In this document: positions 1 to 7,275 of the stretch, piece after piece | How the letters are laid out: the number at the start of each line of letters is the position of its first letter | Position numbering within the stretch: position 1 is the first letter of the stretch | NCBI GenBank assembly: GCA_964553045.1 | Contig: CAZKJG010000024.1 | Coordinates: forward strand, 1 to 40,809 | DNA length: 40,809 nucleotides | Direction: 5' to 3' | Source: JAWLEP01 sp964553045 | Lineage (GTDB): Bacteria > Fermentibacterota > Fermentibacteria > Fermentibacterales > JCC-6 | Notes under the pieces: model-generated | Seen by the model: the letters and a program-made list of their open reading frames with translations, nothing else | Database searches by the model: none | What the model was told of the DNA's origin: nothing | Program-made: the position numbers and the translations under genes

Positions 1-39
1 GGATGAAGAGGCGAAATTATCTGCAATGGAGCCGGAGGG

Positions 40-408
40 GTGGGGAATGTGAGCTACAACGATGTCATCAACACATTCTCGCTTACCCCCGGAGGCGGAT
101 GGGTCCTGCACGACACATACAGCGTGGCCCCCGAGAGCATGGGCGGCGGAATGTTCTACCACGCGGCGGACGACGTCTTCTACGTCAATGACGGCCTGAG
201 CACGGACATCTTCGTGGTCGAAGGCGCGAATCCGACCAACTCCCTGGGCTGCTTCTCCGCCGGCGTGGAGCTCTTCAGCGGGCTGACGCTGGTGGAGGGT
301 TTCTACCTCTGGGGCAGCGACACCTACACCGACGAGAACTACGTCTTCGAGAACAGCTACCTGTCCTTCGAGAGCGCCACCTGGGGGAACATCAAAGCCG
401 CCTACTGA
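40..408 (+). CDS. C-terminal part of an unrecognised, probably exported protein (cut by the window edge)
   Basis: The frame ends at a TGA at 406-408, overlapping the tail of the convergent ferredoxin-like gene by 7 nt. The 122 residues are rich in Gly, Ser, Tyr, Phe and acidic residues with short alternating beta-like runs (GMFYHAADDVFYVND, FYLWGSDTYTDENY), as in extracellular beta-propeller or beta-sandwich proteins. The GTG at 40 has no convincing ribosome site. In the neighbouring frame the upstream bases read AKLSAMEPEGWGM then stop. One extra G in the GGGG run at 42-45 would join this to the present frame (EPEGWGNVSYND). I therefore think this is the end of a longer gene, with a frameshift or a base-calling error at its visible start. 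No family is recognised. Confidence 0.55.
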   Translation: MGNVSYNDVINTFSLTPGGGWVLHDTYSVAPESMGGGMFYHAADDVFYVNDGLSTDIFVVEGANPTNSLGCFSAGVELFSGLTLVEGFYLWGSDTYTDENYVFENSYLSFESATWGNIKAAY

Positions 409-1109
409 AGGCGCTTCCTGCTCACCCCGCCCCGCAGGCCCACCGTATGCACCACCAGAGGAACCTGCGGGGCGGCCTCCTCCAGCGCCATCTGAGCCAT
501 CCGCGCCAGGCCCCCGCAGCAGGGTACCTCCATGCGCAGGACGGTCACGGAGGACGGCCGGGCCTCGGCGAAGATCGCCGCCAGCTTGCGAAGGTGGGCA
601 CCGGCCTCGTCCAGCTTCGGACAGCCCACCAGCGCTACCCGGCCCTTCAGGAAGCGCTGGTGGAAATCGGGAAGGGCGAACGGAGCGCAGTCGGCCGCCA
701 GCAGGATGTCCGCCCCCCTAAGGAACGGCGCCCCGGGCGGCACCAGTGATATCTGAACCGGCCAGCTGGAAAGCTGCGAGGCTCCGCCTGCAGCCGGAGC
801 CGATTGCGGGCCCGAGTCGTCCAGGGACCTGGCAGCCGCTCCCGGACAACCTCCTCCCGGACGGCCGCTTTGCGCCTGCATGCGCGCCTTGACCGCCTCC
901 GGGTCGTACTCCTCGGCCTCCCTCTCCACTATGGTTATCGCATCCTGAGGGCAGGGGCCTATGCAGTCGCCCAGCCCGTCGCAGTAGGAATCACTGACCA
1001 GCCTGGCCTTGCCGTCGATGATCTCGATGGCGCCCTCGTGGCAGGCCTCGGCGCAGATACCGCAGCCGTCGCAGAGCTCTTCGTCTATGCGGATTACTCT
1101 CCTCCGCAT
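402..1109 (-). CDS. 4Fe-4S ferredoxin-like protein with C-terminal Cys-containing domain
   Basis: This 235-residue protein starts with a ferredoxin domain. C13, C16, C19 and C23 form a classic CxxCxxCxxxC motif, and a second cysteine set is C43, C49 and C53 (CDGLGDCIGPCP). A low-complexity linker follows, then a C-terminal domain with cysteines in ADCAPF, VGCPKLDE and EVPCCGG. This layout matches the small 4Fe-4S proteins common in anaerobes that are annotated only as ferredoxin. It is probably cytoplasmic: no signal peptide is seen. The ATG is preceded by GGAAGGGAG. It is the last gene of the operon flavodiiron protein - diguanylate cyclase - ferredoxin, 46 nt after the cyclase gene. I infer that it passes electrons to or from the flavodiiron protein; the sequence does not prove this. 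Confidence 0.8.
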   Translation of the reverse strand: MRRRVIRIDEELCDGCGICAEACHEGAIEIIDGKARLVSDSYCDGLGDCIGPCPQDAITIVEREAEEYDPEAVKARMQAQSGRPGGGCPGAAARSLDDSGPQSAPAAGGASQLSSWPVQISLVPPGAPFLRGADILLAADCAPFALPDFHQRFLKGRVALVGCPKLDEAGAHLRKLAAIFAEARPSSVTVLRMEVPCCGGLARMAQMALEEAAPQVPLVVHTVGLRGGVSRKRLQ

Positions 1110-1155
1110 CCCGCTCCCTTCCGTCTTGGGTGCCTGAAGGCCTGCCGGGGCGGAA

Positions 1156-2103
1156 TCAGCACATCCTCAGGCTCCCGTCGCCCCTCCTCTTGCTCTCGTA
1201 GAGGGCCCTGTCGGCCCTGGACACCGTCTCCATGAACCCTTCGGCGTCTACGGCGGCAGTGCCGCCGGCGGAGATACGAATGCCGATCTCCGCTTCATCC
1301 AGGAGGACCGCGGACGCGCAGGCCAGCCCCACCATTCTCGCTCCCACCTGCTCGATGTCGTCCCGGCCGGCGAAACGGACCACGCCCAGGAACTCGTCGC
1401 CCCCCCACCGGCCCCAGATGTCGGTCGCCCTGCCCGCGGCCCTGAGTGTATCTGCAAGCACCCCCAGCGCCCTGTCGCCCACCGGATGGCCCCAGGTGTC
1501 GTTGATGGCCTTCAGGCCGTCGAGGTCGATCATCACCACCCCGAACGCCAGCCCGTGCCGCCGCCTGTCCGCGGCCGCCGATTCTAGGGCGTCCTCCAGA
1601 GCCCTTCTGTTGGGCAGGCCGGTAAGCGGGTCGCGGGTCGCCTCGCCGGCCAGCTCCCTGAGCCTCATCTCCACCAGGGGACCATCGGACATGTCCGAGA
1701 AGACCTCCAGCACGAAGGGGGCATCGTCCCGGCCCCGGACCAGCCTGGTCCGTATCCGCACGGGAATCCTGTGGCCCCGGCGGTGCCGCAGGTACGCCCT
1801 GCTTTCCCCGCCCCGTTCCGAATCCAGCGTCAGCTCCACCGGGCAGCCTCCACCGCAGAGCCGGCGTCCCGATTCGTCAACGTGCACCAGGAGGCCTTCG
1901 CTGCACCTGGCCCCCAGCACCTCGCTGGCGGCGTATCCGGTGATCACCTCCGCGGCCGGGTTCCAAAGTCGTATACGGCGGCCGGAGTCCAGTATGCAGA
2001 CCCCCTCCGCGCACACCTCGATCAGATCCCGGGCCACCGCGGGCCAGGGCAGGTCGTCCGGCGCCAGCCCCAGGGCATTCCCAAGCCCTCTGCTTTTGGA
2101 CAT
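1156..2103 (-). CDS. PAS-GGDEF diguanylate cyclase
   Basis: This 315-residue protein has a PAS domain at about residues 22-145 and a GGDEF domain at about 150-312. The active-site loop is intact (GGDEF at 234-238), with an RxxD inhibitory site (RATD, 225-228) exactly five residues before it. The protein should therefore make cyclic di-GMP from two GTP and be product-inhibited. The PAS domain carries three cysteines (C67, C83, C87, in ARCSEG and LCGGGCP), a pattern of a known PAS subfamily found with GGDEF domains and a possible metal or redox site. No membrane segment is visible, so it is likely soluble. It lies 32 nt downstream of the flavodiiron gene and upstream of the ferredoxin gene, so a redox, NO or oxygen input is a reasonable inference. 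Confidence 0.92.
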   Translation of the reverse strand: MSKSRGLGNALGLAPDDLPWPAVARDLIEVCAEGVCILDSGRRIRLWNPAAEVITGYAASEVLGARCSEGLLVHVDESGRRLCGGGCPVELTLDSERGGESRAYLRHRRGHRIPVRIRTRLVRGRDDAPFVLEVFSDMSDGPLVEMRLRELAGEATRDPLTGLPNRRALEDALESAAADRRRHGLAFGVVMIDLDGLKAINDTWGHPVGDRALGVLADTLRAAGRATDIWGRWGGDEFLGVVRFAGRDDIEQVGARMVGLACASAVLLDEAEIGIRISAGGTAAVDAEGFMETVSRADRALYESKRRGDGSLRMC

Positions 2104-2135
2104 CCGTCACCCCCGTCCGAACCTTGTGGCCTTCG

Positions 2136-3320
2136 TCAGCCCTCCATCAGCCCGGCATCTCTGTGGCGGTCCGCTACGGAGTCGGCCAGAGCGTCGATTG
2201 CCACCAAGTCGCCCTCTTCCGGCCGGCCCTGGCACATCACCGGCTCCAGCAGCTCGACATCCAGGGCGGGAAGCGACTCCGCGATCCTCTCGGCCGCGTT
2301 GCCCCTCCACCCGTAGGACCCCACCACCGAGGCCAGCACAGCCTTCGGCCGCAGCGCGTTTGCCAGCACCGCGGCGCACCCCGCCAGCGGATGCGGGCCT
2401 CCGTGTACCGTCGGCGTGCCCACCACCAGGGTCGCCGCGTCCACCATGGCTATGGCCAGCTTGCCGATGTCCGTGACGGCCAGGTCGAACGGCATTGCCT
2501 CCACGCCCCTGTCGTGAAGCGCCTGCACCAGCCTCTCCACCAGCATGCGGGTGCTTCCGTGCATTGACACGAAGGGCACCACCACCCGGTTCGACATCCC
2601 GTCGGAGATCCAGCCCTGGTAGGCGTCCATTATGAACTCCGGGTCGGGGTACACCGGCCCGTGGCTGGGCGCTATGGTGGCCGGGTCCAGCTGCCTGACC
2701 TTCTTCATGTTGCCCCGGATCACCTTCCGGAAGGGCATCATGATCTCGGCGTAGTACCTCTTGGCCGCCTCGAAGACCCGGGACTCGTCCTCCACGTACA
2801 GCTCGCTTACCGCCAGGTGCGACCCGAAGTAGTCGCAGGAGAAGAGGATTCCCTCCTCCCGCAGGAAGGTCACCATGGTCTCGGGCCAGTGGACCCAGGG
2901 CGTGTGCACGAACTCCAGCGTCCGTCCGCCCAGGTCCAGCGTCTCGCCGTCCTCCACCGGCCGCAGACGCTCCTCTTCTACCCCCAGGAGCTCCCGCAGG
3001 AAGCGGCATCCCTTCTCCGTCGCCAGGACCTTCGCCCCGGGAAAGGCCCTGAGCACCGCGGGTATCGCCCCGGAGTGGTCCTGCTCGGAGTGGTTGGAGA
3101 CGATCCAGTCGATTCGCCCTGCGTCCTTCAGCTGTTCGAGAAGCTCTTCCTGCATTGAGGGGTCTACGGTGTCGATAAGAACGGTTCTGTCCTCCCCCCG
3201 AACCAGGTAGGCGTTGTAGCTGGTCCCGTCGGGCAGGGGAATAAGCGAATCGAACAGCCTCCTGCTCCAGTCCACGGCCCCGATGGCATCGACTCCGTCG
3301 GCCAGCTTTCCCTTGTACAT
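2136..3320 (-). CDS. A-type flavoprotein / flavodiiron protein (NO or O2 reductase)
   Basis: This 394-residue protein has the standard flavodiiron layout: a metallo-beta-lactamase-like domain (about 1-240) then a flavodoxin-like FMN domain (about 245-390). The diiron ligands are all visible: H77, E79, D81 and H82 (NHSEQDHSG), H144, D163 and H220. Members of this family reduce oxygen to water or nitric oxide to nitrous oxide in anaerobes, with electrons from rubredoxin or a ferredoxin. There is no rubredoxin extension. The ATG lies 5 nt after AGGGGG. It is the first gene of a three-gene operon with a diguanylate cyclase and a ferredoxin-like protein. The promoter with a palindromic operator is just upstream (3342-3386), so expression is probably under a repressor. 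Which gas it reduces cannot be told from sequence. Confidence 0.93.
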   Translation of the reverse strand: MYKGKLADGVDAIGAVDWSRRLFDSLIPLPDGTSYNAYLVRGEDRTVLIDTVDPSMQEELLEQLKDAGRIDWIVSNHSEQDHSGAIPAVLRAFPGAKVLATEKGCRFLRELLGVEEERLRPVEDGETLDLGGRTLEFVHTPWVHWPETMVTFLREEGILFSCDYFGSHLAVSELYVEDESRVFEAAKRYYAEIMMPFRKVIRGNMKKVRQLDPATIAPSHGPVYPDPEFIMDAYQGWISDGMSNRVVVPFVSMHGSTRMLVERLVQALHDRGVEAMPFDLAVTDIGKLAIAMVDAATLVVGTPTVHGGPHPLAGCAAVLANALRPKAVLASVVGSYGWRGNAAERIAESLPALDVELLEPVMCQGRPEEGDLVAIDALADSVADRHRDAGLMEG

Positions 3321-3341
3321 CTCTGCCCCCTCTCGTGTGCA

Positions 3342-3386
3342 ATTAAGTATTCAGATACTTAATACTGAAATACGCCCGGAAGTCAA
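3342..3386 (-). promoter_or_regulatory. Promoter with palindromic operator for the flavodiiron operon
   Basis: On the minus strand TTGACT (3381-3386) and TATTAA (3359-3364) are separated by 16 nt, a good sigma-70-like pair in otherwise GC-rich DNA. A perfect 9-bp inverted repeat, ATTAAGTAT and ATACTTAAT around TCAG (3342-3363), overlaps the -10 box and the presumed transcription start. This is where a dimeric repressor would block initiation. The regulator is not identified; Rrf2, MarR or ArsR-type proteins use sites of this kind. Confidence 0.6.
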
Positions 3387-3428
3387 CCCCGGAAAGACCG
3401 TCACCCGCAGGCTGGACACCGTGAAAGT

Positions 3429-3559
3429 TCAAATGCACGGCCCGGGAGGGCCCTGTCCAGGGAGATCCCCGTCGGAAAGCGTTACAACCAGGCGCACCAT
3501 GCTCTCCCCCGGGTCGTCCGCACCCCCCTGTCGTACTCCTCGCCGTCGTCGTAGGGCAT
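3429..3559 (-). pseudogene. Possible small ORF after the ABC permease, frameshifted in a C/G homopolymer
   Basis: An ATG at 3559 follows AAAGGGGG and begins MPYDDGEEYDRG. The frame then runs into a six-G run (3523-3528 as C on the plus strand). One extra base there continues it as GADDPGESMVRLVVTLSDG and on to a TGA at 3429-3431, giving about 43 residues with GC-rich third positions. It starts 18 nt after the permease stop, so it would be the last gene of that operon. No family is recognised. It could also be a chance open frame. Confidence 0.3.
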
Positions 3560-3577
3560 GCGCCCCCTTTCGGTCTC

Positions 3578-4390
3578 TTACCCCTTGGTGGCTCCGGCTG
3601 TGAGCCCGCTGACTATGCGTCGCTGCAGCAGCAGGACCATGGCCACCAGCGGGAGTATGGCCACCACGGCGGCCGCCGAAAGCTCGCCCCAGGGGACCCG
3701 GTACTGCCCCGGAAACTTGGCGATGGCCACCGGGACGGTCTGCATGGCCGGGTCGGTCATCACCAGCAGGGCGAAGAAGAACTCGTTCCAGGCGTAGATG
3801 AAGACCAGTATGGCGGTGGTGAAGACCGCCGGCGCCGCCACCGGCGCGAAGACCCTCCAGACGGTGGTCCATGGGCCGCAGCCGTCGATCACCGCCGCCT
3901 CCTCCAGCTCCCGGGGAAGACGGCCGAAGAACCCCGTCAGCATCCAGATGGCCAGCGGCAGCATCAGGCCCGTGTAGGGCAGTATCAGGCCGGGATGGGT
4001 GTTCAGCAGGCCCATTCCCATCAGCATCCGGTAAACGGCTCCGGCTATGGAGACCTGCGGGAACATGGACGCAGCCAGCACCAGCCCCAGCACCGGTCCC
4101 CGCCAGGAGCCGCCCATCCGGGAGAGCGGGTATGCGGCCAGCGACGCCATCAGCACGGTGAGCACGGTTGTGGCCCCGGCCACCAGCAGGCTGTTGCCCA
4201 TGCTGCGCAGAAACCCCCGCCCCTCCAGGGCCACCCGGAAGCTTGCGGCGTCCAGGTCCGGCAGCAGCGACGGCGGGCGGTCATCGATCAGCCCCGGGGA
4301 CTTCAGCGAGGTGGAGAGGATCCACAGCACCGGCCCCAGGCAGAACAGAACCACAGCCACCAGCGCCAGGCCGGTCCAGAGGAGCTTCAT
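3578..4390 (-). CDS. Carbohydrate ABC transporter permease (MalG type)
   Basis: This 270-residue inner-membrane permease has about six hydrophobic segments, the first beginning right after MKLLW. The cytoplasmic coupling loop is clear: EEAAVIDGCGPW followed about ten residues later by hydrophobic residues and Pro (EAA motif of MalG-type proteins). The start chosen is the ATG at 4390, which overlaps the stop of the upstream permease as ATGA, implying translational coupling. The longer open frame upstream of it is antisense-like and lacks family similarity. It would pair with the next permease and a binding protein to import a sugar or sugar-like solute. No ATPase gene is adjacent. The substrate is unknown. 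Confidence 0.9.
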   Translation of the reverse strand: MKLLWTGLALVAVVLFCLGPVLWILSTSLKSPGLIDDRPPSLLPDLDAASFRVALEGRGFLRSMGNSLLVAGATTVLTVLMASLAAYPLSRMGGSWRGPVLGLVLAASMFPQVSIAGAVYRMLMGMGLLNTHPGLILPYTGLMLPLAIWMLTGFFGRLPRELEEAAVIDGCGPWTTVWRVFAPVAAPAVFTTAILVFIYAWNEFFFALLVMTDPAMQTVPVAIAKFPGQYRVPWGELSAAAVVAILPLVAMVLLLQRRIVSGLTAGATKG

Positions 4391-5253
4391 TCCACCAGCC
4401 CCCTCCTGCCCACGGTGCGCACCAGCAGCACCGACAGCAAGGCGATGATGGCGAAGACCACCACCGACACCGCCGCCCCGTAGCCGTACTGCTGCTCGGG
4501 GAACATCTTCAGGTAGCCGAAGTACTGCATCACCGAGGTCTGTCCCGCCGGCGCGCCCTGGGTCATCACGTACACCAGGTCGAACACCCGGAAGGCGTCC
4601 ATCACCCGGAACAGCAGCGCCACCAGAAGCGCCGGCCTGATCAGGGGCAGCGTAACGCCGAAGAAGCGCCTCACCGGGCCGGCGCCGTCGATGCGAGCTG
4701 CCTCCATCAGCTGCCGGGGTACCGACTGCAATCCGGCCAGAGCAATCAGGGCCACGAAGGAGGAGGCCTTCCAGACATCCGCTGCGATGATGGCCAGACG
4801 GGCGGTGGCCGGACGGGCCAGCCAGGCCCGGTACATGGAAAGCGAGTCGCCGTAGACCAGGTAGTTCAGCAGGCCGTACTGGTCGTTGAAGATGTACTTC
4901 CACATCACAGCCGTCACCACGGTGGGCACCGCCCAGGGCAGTATCACCACCGCCCGCAGCGGGCCCCGGCCCAGCACCACCCGGTTAATGGCCAGGGCGA
5001 TGAGGACTCCGGCCACCATCTCCAGGGCCACCGAGGACAGGGCGAATACGAAGGTGAACTCCACCGTCTCCAGGGCCTGGTCGTCGGCCGCCAGGCGGCG
5101 GTAGTTGTCCAGGCCGCAGAACTCCCGGCCGGTGAGGGGGCTGTCGTGGTAGAGGCTGTTGATCATGGTGCTGGCCACCGGGAAAAGCAGGAAGCCGCAG
5201 AGGAACACCGCCGCCGGGAGCATCATGGGCAGCGCCGTCCGCAGCTGCTTCAA
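4387..5253 (-). CDS. Carbohydrate ABC transporter permease (MalF type)
   Basis: This 288-residue inner-membrane permease has six likely transmembrane segments, the first at about residues 8-30. The EAA coupling loop is visible (LMEAARIDGAGPVRRF, then TLPLIRPAL). It starts with TTG at 5253, 7 nt after GGAGG and only 3 nt after the stop of the binding-protein gene. It overlaps the second permease by 4 nt. It lacks the large periplasmic loop of E. coli MalF and has the shorter UgpA/LacF-like size. Together the three genes make a type I importer missing its ATPase. Confidence 0.9.
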   Translation of the reverse strand: MKQLRTALPMMLPAAVFLCGFLLFPVASTMINSLYHDSPLTGREFCGLDNYRRLAADDQALETVEFTFVFALSSVALEMVAGVLIALAINRVVLGRGPLRAVVILPWAVPTVVTAVMWKYIFNDQYGLLNYLVYGDSLSMYRAWLARPATARLAIIAADVWKASSFVALIALAGLQSVPRQLMEAARIDGAGPVRRFFGVTLPLIRPALLVALLFRVMDAFRVFDLVYVMTQGAPAGQTSVMQYFGYLKMFPEQQYGYGAAVSVVVFAIIALLSVLLVRTVGRRGLVE

Positions 5254-5256
5254 GCG

Positions 5257-6519
5257 CTAGCCTCCGGCCCGCTCCAGCATCTCTGCGATGTCGGCCGCAG
5301 CCTCGCGGGCCAGCTCGGGGATGCGGCTTTCGGGGTCGCCCACGGCCGCGTGCAGGAAGGATTGCAGCCGGTGAGATATCTGCGGGTACAGCGGGCTGCT
5401 GGGCCTGGGCGCCGCCGCCTCGAAGACCGCCTCCATGGCGCCGAAGTGGGGGTTGGCCGCCAGCACGGCGCTGTCGGCGTACAGTGCCCGCCGGGCCGGG
5501 GGCTTGCCCACCTCCACGGCGAACATCCGCTGCACCTCCGGGGAGGTCATGTGCCGGACGAACCTCCAGGCCTCCTCGGGGTGTGGCGAGTAGGCGCTTA
5601 TGCCGAAGCTCCAGCCGCCCAGGGCGGAGACGCTCTCCCCGCCCGGAAAGCGCGGAAGCGTGGAGATGCCCACGTTACCGGCGATCTCCGAGCCGGCGGT
5701 GTCGGCGCAGAGGGCCCAGGCGTAGGGCCAGTTGCGGTGGAAGACCGCTCCCCCCGAGGCGAACAGCTCCAGCGATTCCTGCTCCTGGTAGGTGAGTATG
5801 CCCGGAGGCGTCATCCCCTCGGCGTGCAGCAGGCTGTCCCGGGCGAAGCGCAGGGCCCTCACCGCCTCCTCCCCGGCCGGCTCCATCAGGTCACCGCCGG
5901 CGGAGCCCACCAGCTCCAGCATGTCGCACACCAGCCCCTCGTACTGGGCCATCTGGGCGCTGTAGCCGTATAGGGAAGGATTGTCCTCCCCGCGAAGAAC
6001 GCTGTCTGCGGCGCGGACCATCGCTCCCCAGGTCCCGGGGGGCTCCAGGCCGTAGCGGTCCAGAAGGTCGGTCCGGTAGTAGAGAACGCCTGCGTCCAGG
6101 AAGAAGGGCACCCCGTAGACGCTGCCCTCCCAGGTGACCGCTTCCACGGTGCCCTCGAAGAACCGCTCCCGCTCGCTGGGCAAAAAGAGGCTGTCCAGGG
6201 GGCGGGCCCAGCCCACTGCGGCGAACTCCGGCGGCCAGACCACGTCCATCACGAACACGTCTACCGAGGCGTCGCGATTGCGCAGCCTCTGCGAGAGCAT
6301 GTCGTGCAGCTGGGTGGACGAGCTGGGGCCGGTCTGCAGCTCCACCCGGACGTCCGGGTTGGTCTCCTCGAACATCTCAATCGCCCGCTCCCAGGTGGCG
6401 GGCGAGTTGGGCCGCCAGGTCACCACTGTGATCTCGGTGACGGCCTCCTCCGGGCCCCCGCCCGAACAGGCGACCAGCAGCAACCCGGCCGCCAGCACGC
6501 ACATCCCTCTTGCATCCAT
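5257..6519 (-). CDS. Extracellular solute-binding lipoprotein of a carbohydrate ABC importer
   Basis: This protein of about 420 residues has a lipoprotein signal, LLLVACSGGG, with the lipid-bearing Cys near residue 18. It is of the family 1 binding-protein type: TVVTWRPNSPATWERAIEMF near the N-terminus, an internal GVPFFLDAGVLYYRTDLLDRYG and a C-terminal EEAWRFVRHMTSPEVQ stretch are typical. I chose the ATG at 6519 because GAGGGGG ends 6 nt before it. A GTG at 6534 and an ATG at 6525 are possible but badly spaced. It is the first gene of the importer operon, and the 198 nt upstream (6520-6717) must hold its promoter, although I see no strong boxes there. The ligand is unknown, probably a sugar or glycerol-phosphate-like compound. 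Confidence 0.9.
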   Translation of the reverse strand: MDARGMCVLAAGLLLVACSGGGPEEAVTEITVVTWRPNSPATWERAIEMFEETNPDVRVELQTGPSSSTQLHDMLSQRLRNRDASVDVFVMDVVWPPEFAAVGWARPLDSLFLPSERERFFEGTVEAVTWEGSVYGVPFFLDAGVLYYRTDLLDRYGLEPPGTWGAMVRAADSVLRGEDNPSLYGYSAQMAQYEGLVCDMLELVGSAGGDLMEPAGEEAVRALRFARDSLLHAEGMTPPGILTYQEQESLELFASGGAVFHRNWPYAWALCADTAGSEIAGNVGISTLPRFPGGESVSALGGWSFGISAYSPHPEEAWRFVRHMTSPEVQRMFAVEVGKPPARRALYADSAVLAANPHFGAMEAVFEAAAPRPSSPLYPQISHRLQSFLHAAVGDPESRIPELAREAAADIAEMLERAGG

Positions 6520-6717
6520 GGACATCCCCCTCACTCTCGGGCATCGCCGTTCACATCAGAAACTGCTCATGCCCCGGGTGAGATCAAGTATCAGCGGCGC
6601 AACTCGGGAAGGCCTGACGGGCGAATAACCTGACGACGGGCGACCGCATGGTTCCATACGGAAACTGCATGCATTTCCAACGGATGGCTTCCCCGAAAAG
6701 TCCGGGGCGATGCGCCG

Positions 6718-7272
6718 TCATTCCGCCGTCCTCTCGATCCTCTCGGCCAGCAACAGGGCCGTCTCCGCGGTTGTCCACAGCGCCGACATGCCGCTGTACT
6801 CGATGCTCTGCGAGCTCCTCAGGACCTTCAGCGTCCCCGAGGAGAGCTCCACATGGTAGATGCCGTCGAGGTTCGACAGCCTCTCCCTCAGGGCCACGTC
6901 ACCCAGGGCCCTGCGCATCATCTCCCTGTCGTTGGTGCTGATGGTGAATGACCGGTCGAACTCCGGGTCCTCCGGGTACCGCGCTCCTCTGAATATCCTG
7001 GCGTAGAGGCCCATAATCCCCCCCAGCCTGCGCGGCCTGAGGGCGAGAAAGCCCTCCACCCGGCAGACGGCGCTCACCGAGACCATGTCCCCGTCCACCA
7101 CCTCTATGGAGGCGGTCCTCCCCCGGATCTCGCCCATCCAGGTGGGGGTTTCCTGCACGGAGCCCATCACGATCTTCGGGGTGTCCCCCTGCCCGTTCTT
7201 CGGGGTCCTGCCCCCGACCAGCCTTCCTCCGTAGCTCTCCCGGAAGCTCTCCATGAGGGAGACGATATCCAA
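6718..7272 (-). CDS. Hypothetical soluble protein (DUF3137-like pattern)
   Basis: This 184-residue protein has no signal peptide or membrane helix. The TTG at 7272 is chosen as start because GGGGAG lies 6 nt before it, while the ATG at 7254 has no ribosome site. The stretch DPEFDRSFTISTNDREMMRRALG, then a leucine-rich turn and a beta hairpin, recalls the DUF3137/galanin-like pattern of a phenylalanine-rich strand followed by a helix. I would call that a weak resemblance. It follows the secreted M1 peptidase gene by 3 nt and is surely cotranscribed with it. The C-terminus (TTAETALLLAERIERT) is helical. Function unknown. Confidence 0.8.
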   Translation of the reverse strand: MDIVSLMESFRESYGGRLVGGRTPKNGQGDTPKIVMGSVQETPTWMGEIRGRTASIEVVDGDMVSVSAVCRVEGFLALRPRRLGGIMGLYARIFRGARYPEDPEFDRSFTISTNDREMMRRALGDVALRERLSNLDGIYHVELSSGTLKVLRSSQSIEYSGMSALWTTAETALLLAERIERTAE

Positions 7273-7275
7273 GGC

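Noticed and set aside
2107..3342. Minus-strand frame overlapping the flavodiiron gene
   Set aside because: It is out of frame with the clear flavodiiron protein and is Gly/Arg-rich without motifs.
4168..5973. Plus-strand open frame of 601 codons
   Set aside because: It is antisense to the ABC permease and binding-protein genes and has no domain.
6690..6708. CCCCG/CGGGG hairpin after the hypothetical gene as a terminator
   Set aside because: It has only a 5-bp stem and no T-run on the transcribed side.
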